A DNA stretch of 64,000 bases from Desulfocapsa sp. (GCA_016765495.1 JAESPV010000007.1:185603-249602), one strand, 5' to 3'. Numbered from the stretch's first letter, positions 19,173 through 30,634 are shown. Made by a program: numbers and translations. Notes: generated from the sequence alone by a model not told the origin.

Positions 19173-19830
19173 CCTGGCTCAACCTGAATAAATGAAGAAG
19201 CTATGATTGTTCTCGCTGTTTATACCAGTAGACGAAGTGGCTGCAAGCCAGTACAATCGCATATACGAATAACCGGGATGAAGAATACGTTGCCCACCAG
19301 AAGATCAGACAATTGATCTTCAGCGACCTCTGCAATCTTTTCTGCAAACTTACTGCTTTTTTCACCATAAACACTCCCCTTGAACCACAGAACACACAAG
19401 CTCGCTGGGCTCACCGCACCGGCAAGAGATTCCTTATCACATGGCAAAGTGAGGGCTGTTTACCTGTTCGACGAACCTGATATTCTCGTTCTTTTAAAAG
19501 TTCCATACTGTCCCCGTTGCTAATTGTTGATTTGATTAAGTCAAAAGCAACGATTGCGCCAAAAGAAACACAACATCTTCGACACCACAACAATTGTAGA
19601 AAATATGACAAAATGGAAAGGTGCCGTCTCTTTTGTTACAGGAAAGAACTTCACCAGGCTTGAAAACCACATACCACGCCTCTCACTTTTACATTTATGA
19701 CAAACCCGCCCTCCCACTCTTACCTTATTGTAATATTTTAATAATGACAATCTTGTGGGGTGCAGCGCCAGCACGCCTGAACACATGCGACTTCAGACAG
19801 TTAAGACAATAAAAAAACAAGAGACACACA

Positions 19831-19846
19831 TGGCATGCTATGTGCA
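19831..19846 (+). promoter_or_regulatory. Candidate sigma-54 (-24/-12) promoter upstream of urtA
   Basis: TGGCAT-N5-GTGCA matches the TGGCAC-N5-TTGCA consensus and spacing, about 85 nt before the urtA ATG. Confidence 0.45.
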
Positions 19847-19931
19847 AATATTGGACAGACAGCCAAAGACGGCTCAGCTACAGAACACAAAAGAAATGTT
19901 TTCAAACCAATATCCATAAAAGGAGAAAAAA

Positions 19932-21218
19932 ATGAAATCGAAGCTATTAACACTCTCATTGGGGTGCACCTTAATCCTTGGCTCCCTGGTCAGCGGTCAG
20001 GCCATAGCCGAAGAAACCATCAAGGTTGGAGTACTGCACTCCCTGTCCGGCACCATGGCCATCAGTGAGACCACCCTGAAAGACACCATGCTCATGCTCA
20101 TCGACGAGCAGAATAAAAAGGGCGGAATTCTTGGCAAAAAACTCGAAGCTGTGGTCGTTGACCCTGCATCTGACTGGCCGCTCTTTGCTGAAAAAGCACG
20201 AGAGCTGATTGAAAAAGAAAAGGTAGTCTCAGTATTTGGCTGTTGGACTTCAGTTTCCCGTAAATCAGTCCTTCCTGTCTTTGAGGAGCTGAACAGTCTG
20301 CTCTTCTACCCGGTACAATATGAAGGAGAGGAATCTTCATTAAACGTTTTCTACACAGGCGCGGCCCCGAACCAGCAGGCAATCCCTGCGGTTGATTACC
20401 TTATGAATGATATGGGCATAAAACGCTGGGTTCTTGCCGGTACCGACTATGTCTACCCACGCACCACCAACAAAATCCTCGAAGCGTATCTCAAGGCCAA
20501 GGGTGTAGCTGATACTGACATCATGATCCACTATACGCCCTTTGGGCACTCCGACTGGCAGTCCATTGTTGCCGACGTTAAAAAATTCGGCGCTACAGGT
20601 AAAAAGACGGCCGTTGTTTCCACCATTAACGGTGATGCCAATGTTCCCTTCTATAAAGAACTTGGCAATCAGGGTATCACCGCAGACACCATTCCTGTCA
20701 TTGCCTTTTCAGTAGGCGAAGAAGAGCTTTCAGGTATCGACACCAAGCCTCTTGTTGGTCACCTTGCCGCCTGGAACTATTTCATGAGCGTAGACAGTGA
20801 GGCCAATGACGCTTTTATCGAATCCTGGCAGAAATTCATCAAAAGTGAAAAACGAGTGACAAACGATCCCATGGAGGCTCACTACATTGGTTTCAACATG
20901 TGGGTCAGGGCGGTTGAAAAAGCGGGGACCACTGATCCTGCTGCTGTGCAGGACGCCATCATTGGTATTACTGTACCAAACCTGTCCGGTGGCTACTCTA
21001 CCATGATGCCTAACCACCACATCACCAAACCTGTACTTATTGGTGAAATTCAGGATGATGGCCAGTTTGAAATTGTCTGGCAGACAGCCGGCATGGAAGT
21101 TGGAGATGCCTGGTCCGACTTTCTCCCAGGCTCAAAAGATCTGATTTCCGACTGGAGGAAGCCCCTTTCCTGCGGTAACTATAACGTCAAGACTGGCAAA
21201 TGTTCCGGTAAAAAATAG
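19932..21218 (+). CDS. urtA: Urea ABC transporter substrate-binding protein
   Basis: TIKVGVLHSLSGTMAISETTLKD...GWTSVSRKSVLPVFEELNSLLFYPVQYEGEESS; followed by the other urt genes. Confidence 0.95.
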   Translation: MKSKLLTLSLGCTLILGSLVSGQAIAEETIKVGVLHSLSGTMAISETTLKDTMLMLIDEQNKKGGILGKKLEAVVVDPASDWPLFAEKARELIEKEKVVSVFGCWTSVSRKSVLPVFEELNSLLFYPVQYEGEESSLNVFYTGAAPNQQAIPAVDYLMNDMGIKRWVLAGTDYVYPRTTNKILEAYLKAKGVADTDIMIHYTPFGHSDWQSIVADVKKFGATGKKTAVVSTINGDANVPFYKELGNQGITADTIPVIAFSVGEEELSGIDTKPLVGHLAAWNYFMSVDSEANDAFIESWQKFIKSEKRVTNDPMEAHYIGFNMWVRAVEKAGTTDPAAVQDAIIGITVPNLSGGYSTMMPNHHITKPVLIGEIQDDGQFEIVWQTAGMEVGDAWSDFLPGSKDLISDWRKPLSCGNYNVKTGKCSGKK

Positions 21219-21234
21219 GCCAGCCCTTCGCTTA

Positions 21235-21265
21235 CCGGGAATCGGCAGCTCCTGCTGATTCCCGG
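21235..21265. repeat. Intergenic hairpin between urtA and urtB
   Basis: CCGGGAATC-GGCAGCTCCTGCT-GATTCCCGG, perfect 9-bp outer stem. Confidence 0.7.
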
Positions 21266-21311
21266 CCACTTTCTTTTACTCTGAATTATCGCACCCTAAC
21301 GAGAACATTTC

Positions 21312-22946
21312 ATGCATCAGGCACAAAGCAACCCCTACAACTTTAAGCCACTCCTCATCTTTTTTCTTGGCACCCTAATTCTCTTTCTAACAGGATTTTG
21401 CCATGCTGCAGAAAGAGAAGCGCAGTTCACTGAAGGAATTTCCCTCCTTCTCCAGAAAACTTTCAACCAGAAACAAAGTGGTATCCACAAAATCGCAACC
21501 AGTGGTGATAAACGAGCAGAACCGATTCTAACGGCTCTACTTGGCGGAAAACTGTATCGCCTGAAAAAAGACTACACCCTGGTGCATGCCACCATTGAAA
21601 ACTCACAAGCACATATCACAGATGCCCTCACTGGAGACTCTTTAGGATCTGTAAAGAAAAGAAAACTTAAAAAAATAACCATCAACAATACCTTACGCAG
21701 CAAGATTAAAGTAGCGCTTGCAACAATCCACCTCAGCAATCCTGACCCAAAAGTGCGCGAAAATGCAATCAATAAGCTGACAAAAAACCTGACCGATGAG
21801 TCATCCATCCTGTTGGCAGAGCTTCTGCACACAGAAAAAAACAGAGATGTGCGCGAGGCACTGACAATTGCCATGAATATTGTCAATCTGCGCAGCCCCG
21901 ACAGTGGACAAAAACTGCTGGCACTAAGCAAACTGCAGGGCAATCTAAAACCGGCAGTACGCAATGAAATCAATCGGCTCCTGTCAGAGGAAGAGGACGT
22001 ACAAGTTCGCAAGAAGGCGGAATCAGTACTTGCCTCTATTAAGTCAAAAACTTCTTTTTACGGGTTGCTGGAGACTCTCTTCTTCGGCCTCAGTCTTGGC
22101 TCGGTACTGGTGCTTGCCGCAATTGGCCTTGCTATCACCTTTGGTGTCATCGGTGTGATCAATATGGCTCACGGTGAGTTGATCATGCTTGGAGCCTATA
22201 CAACTTATGTGATCCAACAGCTCTTGCCTGGATCTATCGGCCTTGCGCTCTTCCTTTCCATTCCGGCAGCATTTCTTGTTTCCGGCCTGACAGGCATCAT
22301 CATTGAACGTTCGGTCATCCGTTTTCTCTACGGGCGTCCTCTGGAAACCCTGTTGGCAACATTTGGTATCAGCCTTATCCTGCAGCAGGCCGTACGCTCA
22401 ATATTTTCTCCACTTAATCGCAGCGTAGCCAGCCCTGCCTGGATGAGCGGTTCTTTACAGATCAACCCGATTCTGTCTCTGACCAACAACCGCATAGCAA
22501 TACTCATCTTTTCTTTGCTGGTCTTTGCAGGGCTGTACCTCATCTTAAAAAAGAGTTCCATCGGCCTGCAAGTTCGTGCAGTATCGCAAAACAGAAAGAT
22601 GGCCAGAGCCATGGGCATTCGAGCCGCAAGGGTGGACGCCCTGACTTTCGGCCTTGGTTCCGGCATTGCAGGGATTGCAGGTGTTGCTCTTTCCCAGCTG
22701 ACCAACGTTGGACCCAATCTTGGTCAGGCCTACATCATAGACTCCTTCATGGTCGTGGTGTTTGGCGGTGTCGGCAACTTATGGGGCACACTGATTGGCG
22801 GGCTGTCACTTGGGGTGGCCAATAAATTTCTTGAACCATGGGCCGGGGCAGTGCTCGCCAAAATCTTGATCCTTGTCTTCATAATTCTCTTTATCCAGAA
22901 ACGTCCCCGGGGCTTGTTCCCGCAAAAGGGCCGCACTGCGGGGTGA
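21312..22946 (+). CDS. urtB: Urea ABC transporter permease UrtB
   Basis: 544 aa. Long N-terminal HEAT-like extension plus LivH-type core (GVIGVINMAHGELIMLGAYTTY). Confidence 0.94.
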   Translation: MHQAQSNPYNFKPLLIFFLGTLILFLTGFCHAAEREAQFTEGISLLLQKTFNQKQSGIHKIATSGDKRAEPILTALLGGKLYRLKKDYTLVHATIENSQAHITDALTGDSLGSVKKRKLKKITINNTLRSKIKVALATIHLSNPDPKVRENAINKLTKNLTDESSILLAELLHTEKNRDVREALTIAMNIVNLRSPDSGQKLLALSKLQGNLKPAVRNEINRLLSEEEDVQVRKKAESVLASIKSKTSFYGLLETLFFGLSLGSVLVLAAIGLAITFGVIGVINMAHGELIMLGAYTTYVIQQLLPGSIGLALFLSIPAAFLVSGLTGIIIERSVIRFLYGRPLETLLATFGISLILQQAVRSIFSPLNRSVASPAWMSGSLQINPILSLTNNRIAILIFSLLVFAGLYLILKKSSIGLQVRAVSQNRKMARAMGIRAARVDALTFGLGSGIAGIAGVALSQLTNVGPNLGQAYIIDSFMVVVFGGVGNLWGTLIGGLSLGVANKFLEPWAGAVLAKILILVFIILFIQKRPRGLFPQKGRTAG

Positions 22947-22950
22947 AAAC

Positions 22951-24039
22951 ATGCTTATCCACAAACTCCTGAAAGATGATCGCGGCGGAACAGTTATGCT
23001 TGGTCTATTGACCCTGATAACTGTTTTGGTGCCACTCTGTAACCTGTTGGTACCAGAGAGCAGCCCCCTGCATATCTCCACCTACACCATGACCCTGCTC
23101 GGCAAGTATCTCTGTTATGCCTTGCTCGCCGTGGCCGTTGACCTGGTGTGGGGATACCTTGGCATACTCAGCCTTGGCCACGGAGCTTTTTTTGCTCTCG
23201 GTGGCTACGCCATGGGAATGTACCTGATGCGGCAGATTGGTAACCGCGGGATGTATGGACACCCCATACTGCCCGATTTCATGGTATTCCTCAACTGGCA
23301 GGAACTCCCCTGGTTCTGGCTCGGCTTCAACTGGTTCTGGTTTGCCATGCTTATGGTGGTGCTGGTGCCGGGGCTACTGGCTCTGGTTTTTGGCTGGCTG
23401 GCATTTCGTTCCCGGGTCACCGGAGTATACCTCTCCATCATGACCCAGGCACTGACTTACGCACTGCTCCTGGCATTTTTTAGAAATGAAATGGGATTTG
23501 GCGGCAATAATGGCCTGACTGATTTTAAAGATATACTTGGCTTTTCCCTCCAGTCCAATGCCACTCGAGCTGGTCTCTTTATCGCCTCAGCTATTGCCCT
23601 TGGCGCAGGGTACCTGAGCTGCCTGTACATCACCCGCTCCAAGCTCGGAAAGGTGTGTACCGCAATACGAGATCAGGAGGACAGAACCAGGTTCATCGGC
23701 TACCGTGTGGAAAATTTCAAACTATGGATCTTCACCTTTTCCGCCATGCTTGCTGGAGTTGCCGGAGCCTTGTATGTCCCCCAGGCAGGAATCATCAACC
23801 CGGGAGAATTCGCGCCCCTTGTATCGATCGAGATAGTAATCTGGGTCGCAGTTGGCGGACGGGCAACTCTGTATGGTGCAGTAGTGGGTGCAATGATTGT
23901 TAACTACGCAAAGAGCTACCTTACCGCTGCTATGCCGGATGCCTGGCTTTTTGCCCTGGGCGCATTGTTTGTTCTTGTGACTCTGCTCCTTCCCAGAGGA
24001 ATAACCGGATTACTGCGTAAAAAAGAGGTGACCAAATGA
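22951..24039 (+). CDS. urtC: Urea ABC transporter permease UrtC
   Basis: LivM-type permease; GYLGILSLGHGAFFALGGYAMGMYLMR. Confidence 0.94.
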   Translation: MLIHKLLKDDRGGTVMLGLLTLITVLVPLCNLLVPESSPLHISTYTMTLLGKYLCYALLAVAVDLVWGYLGILSLGHGAFFALGGYAMGMYLMRQIGNRGMYGHPILPDFMVFLNWQELPWFWLGFNWFWFAMLMVVLVPGLLALVFGWLAFRSRVTGVYLSIMTQALTYALLLAFFRNEMGFGGNNGLTDFKDILGFSLQSNATRAGLFIASAIALGAGYLSCLYITRSKLGKVCTAIRDQEDRTRFIGYRVENFKLWIFTFSAMLAGVAGALYVPQAGIINPGEFAPLVSIEIVIWVAVGGRATLYGAVVGAMIVNYAKSYLTAAMPDAWLFALGALFVLVTLLLPRGITGLLRKKEVTK

Positions 24040-24866
24040 ATATCCGTGAATCCATACGTTCTGCCTTAAGCCGGGATGAAGTCTTTGAATTTCTTGTCCC
24101 GGAAACTCCACCGGATCTTGATCTGACCCATGGGATCATCCTCTACCTTGAAGAAATCAGTGTCAGCTTTGACGGCTTTAAGGCAATTGACAACCTGAAC
24201 CTCTACATTGATGATGGCGAATTACGCTGTATCATCGGCCCCAACGGTGCCGGAAAAACCACGATGATGGACATCATCACCGGCAAAACCACACCGGACA
24301 AAGGATCAGCCTGGTTTGGGCAGCAGATTAACCTTTTAAACATGGATGAACCTGAGATTGCAGCCGCGGGAATTGGCCGGAAATTCCAAAAGCCCACGGT
24401 CTTTGAAAACCATGCCGTCATAGAAAATCTGGAGCTTGCCATGGCAGGAGACAAAGGTGTATGGACAACGCTCAACGCCCGTCTGAACGGAGAACAACGC
24501 AACCGTGTTGACGAAATCCTGAACACCATTGGTTTGAATCAGCAATACAAGGAACAGGCCGGCTCTCTCTCTCATGGACAGAAACAGTGGTTGGAAATAG
24601 GTATGCTACTCATGCAGAACCCGAGACTGCTGCTGGTGGATGAACCGGCAGCCGGAATGACCCATCAGGAGATGGATCGTACCGCAGAACTGCTGACTTC
24701 CCTTGCCGGCGACCACAGCATCATCGTTGTAGAACATGACATGGGCTTTGTCCGCTCCATTGCCAAAAAAGTGACGGTGTTGCATCAGGGCAGCGTGCTG
24801 GCTGAAGGAACCATGGATGACGTACAAAACAATCAGCAAGTCATTGAAGTTTATCTCGGAGAATAA
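24036..24866 (+). CDS. urtD: Urea ABC transporter ATP-binding protein UrtD
   Basis: [46 protein letters not shown]; overlaps urtC by 4 nt. Confidence 0.95.
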   Translation: MNIRESIRSALSRDEVFEFLVPETPPDLDLTHGIILYLEEISVSFDGFKAIDNLNLYIDDGELRCIIGPNGAGKTTMMDIITGKTTPDKGSAWFGQQINLLNMDEPEIAAAGIGRKFQKPTVFENHAVIENLELAMAGDKGVWTTLNARLNGEQRNRVDEILNTIGLNQQYKEQAGSLSHGQKQWLEIGMLLMQNPRLLLVDEPAAGMTHQEMDRTAELLTSLAGDHSIIVVEHDMGFVRSIAKKVTVLHQGSVLAEGTMDDVQNNQQVIEVYLGE

Positions 24867-24869
24867 CAG

Positions 24870-25565
24870 ATGTTGCAAACTAACCAACTCAACCAGTATT
24901 ATGGCGAGAGCCATACCCTCTGGGACATAGATATTACCGTACCAGAAGGACAATGCACCTGCCTGATGGGGAGAAACGGGGTGGGCAAAACAACTCTTCT
25001 GGATACCATCATGGGACTTCTCCCTGTCCGTTCCGGCCACATAAGCCTTGATGGCGTAGAAATAACAAAACTACCCGCAGAACGACGGGCTGGCCTTGGT
25101 GTGGGCTACGTTCCACAGGGACGGCAGATCTTCCCCCTTCTTACTGTCCGGGAAAATCTGGAGATCGGGCTTAGTACCGGTCGCACAAAGAGAAAAAACA
25201 TTCCAGACCTTGTCTTTTCCCTCTTTCCTGTATTAAAAGAGATGTTAAGTCGCCGGGGTGGCGATCTGTCTGGTGGCCAGCAGCAGCAACTTGCCATAGG
25301 ACGTGCTTTGGTGCTGGATCCTTCGCTACTGATTTTAGATGAACCCACGGAAGGAATCCAACCCAATATTGTTCAAGAAATTGGTGACATTATCAACAAA
25401 CTGAAAAATGATCTTGGTATAACCGTTCTCTTGGTGGAACAGAAACTACCTTTTGCCAGAGCTGTTGCTGATGGATTTGTCATACTGGATCGTGGCAGGT
25501 CAGTGGCAACGGGCACCATGGACACCCTTGATGAACAATTAATCCGCAAATATCTTACCGTATAA
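24870..25565 (+). CDS. urtE: Urea ABC transporter ATP-binding protein UrtE
   Basis: MGRNGVGKTTLLDTIMG, LSGGQQQQLAIGRALVLDPSLLILDEPTEGIQPNIV. Confidence 0.95.
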   Translation: MLQTNQLNQYYGESHTLWDIDITVPEGQCTCLMGRNGVGKTTLLDTIMGLLPVRSGHISLDGVEITKLPAERRAGLGVGYVPQGRQIFPLLTVRENLEIGLSTGRTKRKNIPDLVFSLFPVLKEMLSRRGGDLSGGQQQQLAIGRALVLDPSLLILDEPTEGIQPNIVQEIGDIINKLKNDLGITVLLVEQKLPFARAVADGFVILDRGRSVATGTMDTLDEQLIRKYLTV

Positions 25566-25582
25566 GGAAAATCAAAACCGGC

Positions 25583-26410
25583 ATGGAGAATGGTCAGAGT
25601 AAGGGCTGGAATGCCAGTCTGCAACTGAAGTACATACAACGCCGGGGACGCACAGTTCTTGCCCGCAACATCCACAGCGGCCCCCTTGTCGTGCAGCGAC
25701 CACTTTACCCGGAAGGCGGGGTGTGTCACACCTGCATTCTTCATCCACCAGGAGGAGTAGTCGGCGGTGACCACCTGAAAATGGATATCCTTGCAGAAAA
25801 AAAAACATCCACTCTTATTACCACCCCCGGTGCAACCAAGTTCTACCGCTCCGCAGGAAAAACAGCAGTCCAGGAGCAACACCTTTGCATAGAAGATGGA
25901 GCAATGCTTGAATGGTTGCCCCAGGGTAACATAATATTTCCCGGTGCAAATGCGGAAATCAACACCACCATTGACCTTGCGGCCGGGGCAAAATTTATGG
26001 GCTGGGAGATTCTCTGTCTTGGCCTGCCAGTGAACAACCAGCGCTTTGATCACGGGAAGCTTTTTACAAGTCTGGTCGTACGTCGCCAGAAAATTCCCCT
26101 GCTGATCGAACGACTTCGTGTACATGAGCATCAAGAACTATCGCGTTGTGCCGGGTTGCGCGATTTTCCAATTATTGCTACTTTTATTGCCACCGATTGC
26201 ACGAGTGAAACGCTCAGCCCGCTGCGAAGTCTCACGCCCCATGAAAAAGAGGCACTATACGGTGTGACTCTCATGGACGGTTTACTAGTGGTCAGATATC
26301 TCGGATTTTCAACCTTTGCAGCACAGGGGCTGTTTACCCATATATGGAAACTTCTACGACCGAAAATTACCAAAACAAATGCCTGCCCTCCACGTATATG
26401 GGCAACTTGA
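25583..26410 (+). CDS. ureD: Urease accessory protein UreD
   Basis: HPPGGVVGGDHLKMDILAEKKTSTLITTPGATKFYRS; position before ureA. Confidence 0.95.
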   Translation: MENGQSKGWNASLQLKYIQRRGRTVLARNIHSGPLVVQRPLYPEGGVCHTCILHPPGGVVGGDHLKMDILAEKKTSTLITTPGATKFYRSAGKTAVQEQHLCIEDGAMLEWLPQGNIIFPGANAEINTTIDLAAGAKFMGWEILCLGLPVNNQRFDHGKLFTSLVVRRQKIPLLIERLRVHEHQELSRCAGLRDFPIIATFIATDCTSETLSPLRSLTPHEKEALYGVTLMDGLLVVRYLGFSTFAAQGLFTHIWKLLRPKITKTNACPPRIWAT

Positions 26411-26456
26411 AAAAAATACAACCACATTCCTGTGGTGCAAAGCATAGAGGAACCCC

Positions 26457-26759
26457 ATGGAATTGACACCAAGAGAAAAAGACAAACTTATGCTGTTCAC
26501 CGCCGGACTGCTTGCCGAACGACGAAAAGAAAGGGGCCTGAAGCTGAACTATCCTGAAGCAGTAGCTTTTATTAGTGCAGCCATCCTTGAGGGAGCACGG
26601 GACGGAAAATCTGTGGCTGAGCTCATGGATTACGGCCGCACCCTGCTAGGCTTTGAAGATGTCATGGAAGGAATCGCGGAAATGGTGGACGAAATTCAAG
26701 TAGAGGCCACCTTCCCCGACGGCACCAAGTTGGTCACAATTCATAATCCTATTGTGTAG
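26457..26759 (+). CDS. ureA: Urease gamma subunit
   Basis: [40 protein letters not shown]. Confidence 0.97.
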   Translation: MELTPREKDKLMLFTAGLLAERRKERGLKLNYPEAVAFISAAILEGARDGKSVAELMDYGRTLLGFEDVMEGIAEMVDEIQVEATFPDGTKLVTIHNPIV

Positions 26760-26770
26760 GGAGATTTAGC

Positions 26771-27088
26771 ATGATACCAGGTGAAATTATCACTGCCGAT
26801 GGTGACATTGAAATTAATGTCGGTCGGCAAACCATACAAATTGACATCGGCAACAGTGGCGACCGTCCCATCCAGGTCGGCTCCCATTACCATTTTTTCG
26901 AAACCAATCCGGCCCTGATCTTTGACCGGGAAAAAACCCGTGGGTTCCGTCTTAACATTGCAGCTGGTACAGCTGTTCGTTTCGAGCCCGGCCAGAATCG
27001 TAAAGTCGAGCTCGTTGCCTACGCAGGCGAGCGAAAGGTATACGGCTTTAATGGTGAAATCATGGGAAAACTCGAGGATAGCAAATGA
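26771..27088 (+). CDS. ureB: Urease beta subunit
   Basis: [19 protein letters not shown]...[16 protein letters not shown]. Confidence 0.97.
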   Translation: MIPGEIITADGDIEINVGRQTIQIDIGNSGDRPIQVGSHYHFFETNPALIFDREKTRGFRLNIAAGTAVRFEPGQNRKVELVAYAGERKVYGFNGEIMGKLEDSK

Positions 27089-28788
27089 CAACAATTAGCC
27101 GCAGGGCCTATGCGGAGATGTTTGGCCCGACAACCGGTGACAGAGTACGTCTGGCAGACACAGAGCTCTGGGTTGAAGTAGAAGAAGACCGCACCACCTA
27201 CGGTGATGAGGTAAAGTTTGGAGGCGGTAAGGTCATCCGTGACGGAATGGGACAGAGCCAGCGTCAAAGTAAAGATGCTGTGGATCTTGTTATCACCAAT
27301 GCACTCATCCTGGATCACTGGGGGATTATCAAGGCTGATATCGGAATCAAAAACGGTCGCATCAGTACCATCGGTAAAGCTGGCAACCCTGATGTGCAAT
27401 CCGGTGTTGACATCATTATCGGACCTGGCACAGAGACCATTGCCGGAGAAGGTTCAATTATCACTGCCGGCGGTATAGACGCCCATATTCATTTCATCTG
27501 CCCTCAACAGATCGAAGAAGCCCTGGTGAGCGGCATCACGACCATGCTCGGCGGCGGCACCGGCCCGGCCACCGGCACCAATGCCACCACATGCACTCCC
27601 GGCCCCTGGAACATTCACCGCATGTTGCAAGCCGCCGATGCACTTCCCATGAATCTTGGCTTTATGGGCAAGGGCAATAGCAGCCTGCCGGAAGCTTTGG
27701 AGGAACAGGTTGAGGCCGGAGCCATGGGACTCAAGCTGCACGAAGACTGGGGTACAACACCAGCATCCATAGACAACTGCCTGAATGTGGCAGACAAAAT
27801 GGACGTACAGGTTGCCATCCATACTGACACCCTAAACGAGTCGGGCTTTGTCGAACACACCATGGCCGCATTCAAGAATCGAACAATCCACACCTACCAT
27901 ACCGAAGGTGCTGGTGGTGGCCATGCCCCGGATATTATCCGGGCCTGCGGGAAAAACAATGTCCTGCCCTCATCCACCAACCCCACCAGACCCTATACCA
28001 TCAATACCGTTGACGAGCATCTGGACATGCTCATGGTCTGCCATCATCTGGATCCCAAAATTGCAGAAGACGTGGCCTTTGCCGAATCACGCATTCGTCG
28101 GGAAACGATTGCAGCAGAAGATATTCTTCATGATCTTGGTGCATTCTCTATGATCGCCTCAGACTCCCAAGCCATGGGCAGGGTTGGCGAGGTGATCATC
28201 CGCACCTGGCAGACAGCACACAAGATGAAAACACAACGCGGTAGCCTGAGTGGTGACCCTGCCCGTCATGATAACCTGCGGGCAAGACGCTACATAGCCA
28301 AGTACACTATCAACCCTGCAATTGCCCACGGTATCAGCCACGAGGTGGGATCTGTTGAGGTCGGAAAATTTGCCGATCTGGTTCTTTGGAAACCAGCCCT
28401 GTTCGGCGTCAAACCAAGCCTCATCCTCAAGGGTGGGATGATTGCAGCCGCACCAATGGGAGATCCCAACGCATCTATTCCTTCGCCTCAGCCGGTACAC
28501 TACCGACCCATGTTCGGCGCTCTCGGCGGTGCCAGGAATGCAACTTCGCTCAGTTTTCTTTCCCAGACAGCCGTGGACAAAGGTATTGCTGATCGACTCG
28601 GTTTGCGCAGTATCATCGCTGCGGTCAAGGGATGCAGAAATATCACAAAAAAGGATATGATATTAAATGACTACCTGCCAGTGATTGAGGTTGACTCACA
28701 AACCTATGAGGTGCGGGCCGATGGAGAGCTCCTCACCTGCGAACCTGCATCTGTACTGCCAATGGCCCAGCGGTATTTTCTTTTCTGA
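27085..28788 (+). CDS. ureC: Urease alpha subunit
   Basis: [51 protein letters not shown] active-site region. Confidence 0.98.
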   Translation: MTTISRRAYAEMFGPTTGDRVRLADTELWVEVEEDRTTYGDEVKFGGGKVIRDGMGQSQRQSKDAVDLVITNALILDHWGIIKADIGIKNGRISTIGKAGNPDVQSGVDIIIGPGTETIAGEGSIITAGGIDAHIHFICPQQIEEALVSGITTMLGGGTGPATGTNATTCTPGPWNIHRMLQAADALPMNLGFMGKGNSSLPEALEEQVEAGAMGLKLHEDWGTTPASIDNCLNVADKMDVQVAIHTDTLNESGFVEHTMAAFKNRTIHTYHTEGAGGGHAPDIIRACGKNNVLPSSTNPTRPYTINTVDEHLDMLMVCHHLDPKIAEDVAFAESRIRRETIAAEDILHDLGAFSMIASDSQAMGRVGEVIIRTWQTAHKMKTQRGSLSGDPARHDNLRARRYIAKYTINPAIAHGISHEVGSVEVGKFADLVLWKPALFGVKPSLILKGGMIAAAPMGDPNASIPSPQPVHYRPMFGALGGARNATSLSFLSQTAVDKGIADRLGLRSIIAAVKGCRNITKKDMILNDYLPVIEVDSQTYEVRADGELLTCEPASVLPMAQRYFLF

Positions 28789-28789
28789 T

Positions 28790-29233
28790 ATGATACAATT
28801 CACGAGAAAAATTGAGCCCAGTGCAGAAGCAACAGGCACGATCACCCTGCCCTGGTCACAGCGCACAAAAAGCCGACAGCGTGTACAGCTTGACAATGGT
28901 GAAGAGGCCGGACTTTTTTTAGAGCGTGGCGTTATCCTCCGGGATGGTGATTGCCTGGCTTCCGAAGACGGTAGAATCATCAAGATACGTGCAGCCACAG
29001 AAACAGTATCAAGCGCTTACTGTGAAGACCCTCTGCAACTTGCACGCATCTGCTACCACCTCGGCAACCGCCATGTGGATCTGGAAATCAGCGCGAAGCA
29101 GGTTCGTTATCCACATGATCATGTGCTCGACTCCATGCTTTTGGGAATGGGTCTGACACCAAAAATTGAACAAGCCCCCTTTGAACCGGAAACCGGTGCC
29201 TACGGAGAAGGACATGGCCATAGCCATGGATAA
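28790..29233 (+). CDS. ureE: Urease accessory protein UreE
   Basis: GLFLERGVILRDGDCL, HLGNRHVDLEI, His-rich tail [12 protein letters not shown] at 28790 is a better start than the track's 28685. Confidence 0.93.
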   Translation: MIQFTRKIEPSAEATGTITLPWSQRTKSRQRVQLDNGEEAGLFLERGVILRDGDCLASEDGRIIKIRAATETVSSAYCEDPLQLARICYHLGNRHVDLEISAKQVRYPHDHVLDSMLLGMGLTPKIEQAPFEPETGAYGEGHGHSHG

Positions 29234-29900
29234 GCCCCATTCACTGCTGCGGTTACTGCACCTTGTTAGCCCCACCTTACCCACTGGCGCATTCAGTTAT
29301 TCCCAAGGCCTGGAATGGGCGGTGGAAGCAGGATGGATTCATAATGGTCCAAGCCTGCAGGAGTGGTTGGGTGATTTACTCGAACAGTCCCTGGCTTTTG
29401 TCGATATCCCGATTTTAGACCGAATGTTACGGGCCATAGAAAACAATAACCCGGAGGCGCTGGAAGAGTGGTGCTCCGTGCTCCTCGCCTGCCGTGAATC
29501 ATCCGAATTGCGTGAGGAGGAGCGGGTCCGTGGCCGGGCATTGCTGACATTACTGCAAGGCCTTACGATTGAAGGAACAAAGCAGTTTGAAAAGACCTTG
29601 AACCGCAGCCAGCTGGCCGGATTTTCTTTGGCTGCAGTGAAATGGAATATCGAGTTGCAGGAAGCAGCTCTCGGCTATACTTGGGCCTGGCTTGAAAACC
29701 AGATCATAGCCGGAATCAAGATCGTTCCCTTGGGCCAGACAGAGGGGCAACGCCTTCTTCTTCAACTCAGCGCGGAAATCCCGAAGATTGTCAGCCAGGG
29801 CCTGCAAACAAAAGATACAGATATAGGTGCAGCAAATCCGGCATTAGCTCTTGCCTGTAGCCTGCATGAAACTCAATACACCCGACTCTATCGATCCTAA
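29214..29900 (+). CDS. ureF: Urease accessory protein UreF
   Basis: [29 protein letters not shown]; start ATG 29214 or 29226 overlapping ureE. Confidence 0.94.
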   Translation: MAIAMDKPHSLLRLLHLVSPTLPTGAFSYSQGLEWAVEAGWIHNGPSLQEWLGDLLEQSLAFVDIPILDRMLRAIENNNPEALEEWCSVLLACRESSELREEERVRGRALLTLLQGLTIEGTKQFEKTLNRSQLAGFSLAAVKWNIELQEAALGYTWAWLENQIIAGIKIVPLGQTEGQRLLLQLSAEIPKIVSQGLQTKDTDIGAANPALALACSLHETQYTRLYRS

Positions 29901-29910
29901 AGGAAAAACC

Positions 29911-30537
29911 ATGACAACACCAAAAAAACCATCCCCTCTACGCCTTGGCATCGGCGGCCCGGTGGGCTCCGGCAAGACTGCTCTCATTGACGCCCTTTGC
30001 CGTAAAATGCGTGACCACTATCAGGTTGCTGTTGTAACGAACGATATCTACACTCGCGAAGATGCCGAATTTCTCACCCGCAGCCAGGCTCTGCCTGCAG
30101 AACGGATCGTGGGCGTGGAAACCGGAGGCTGTCCACATACGGCCATCCGCGAAGATGCTTCCATGAATCTGGCTGCCGTGGCCGATTTCATCGAGACTTT
30201 TCCTGATCTGGATCTCATTATCATTGAAAGTGGTGGCGATAATCTGAGTGCCACCTTCAGTCCAGAACTGGCTGACCTGACAATCTATGTCATCGATGTG
30301 GCAGCAGGTGACAAGATTCCACGCAAGGGCGGCCCCGGTATCACCCGCTCCGACCTGCTGGTGATCAATAAAATTGATCTGGCCCCAATGGTGGGTGCAT
30401 CTCTAGCCGTAATGGATAAAGACACAAAAAAAATGCGTGGTGAAAAAAACTACATCTTTACAAACATGAAAACCGGGAAAGGCGTTGATGAGATATTAAC
30501 CTTCATTGAACGGGAAGGGATGCTCGATACCAAGTAA
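29911..30537 (+). CDS. ureG: Urease accessory GTPase UreG
   Basis: [70 protein letters not shown]. Confidence 0.97.
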   Translation: MTTPKKPSPLRLGIGGPVGSGKTALIDALCRKMRDHYQVAVVTNDIYTREDAEFLTRSQALPAERIVGVETGGCPHTAIREDASMNLAAVADFIETFPDLDLIIIESGGDNLSATFSPELADLTIYVIDVAAGDKIPRKGGPGITRSDLLVINKIDLAPMVGASLAVMDKDTKKMRGEKNYIFTNMKTGKGVDEILTFIEREGMLDTK

Positions 30538-30634
30538 TTTTTCAGAACCGAAGTGCAGAAATCGGGCACAGACCCAGATTGAACAGCAACAAAAAAAACC
30601 GGCAGATGGAAATTGTCTTAAAATAATGATTCCA

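Noticed and set aside
19201-19800. Short minus-strand ORFs (e.g. ...KFAEKIAEVAEDQLSDLLVGNVFFIPVIRI...) between the CHAD gene and urtA
   Set aside because: Some coding-like composition, but no consistent frame, RBS or recognisable family; insufficient to call.
21312-22060. Long N-terminal extension of UrtB as a possible novel fusion
   Set aside because: HEAT-like N-terminal extensions are a usual feature of UrtB-type urea permeases.
19932-30537. Urea transporter/urease block as a new system
   Set aside because: All twelve genes match the canonical urtABCDE and ureDABCEFG sets; only the regulatory region merited a finding.
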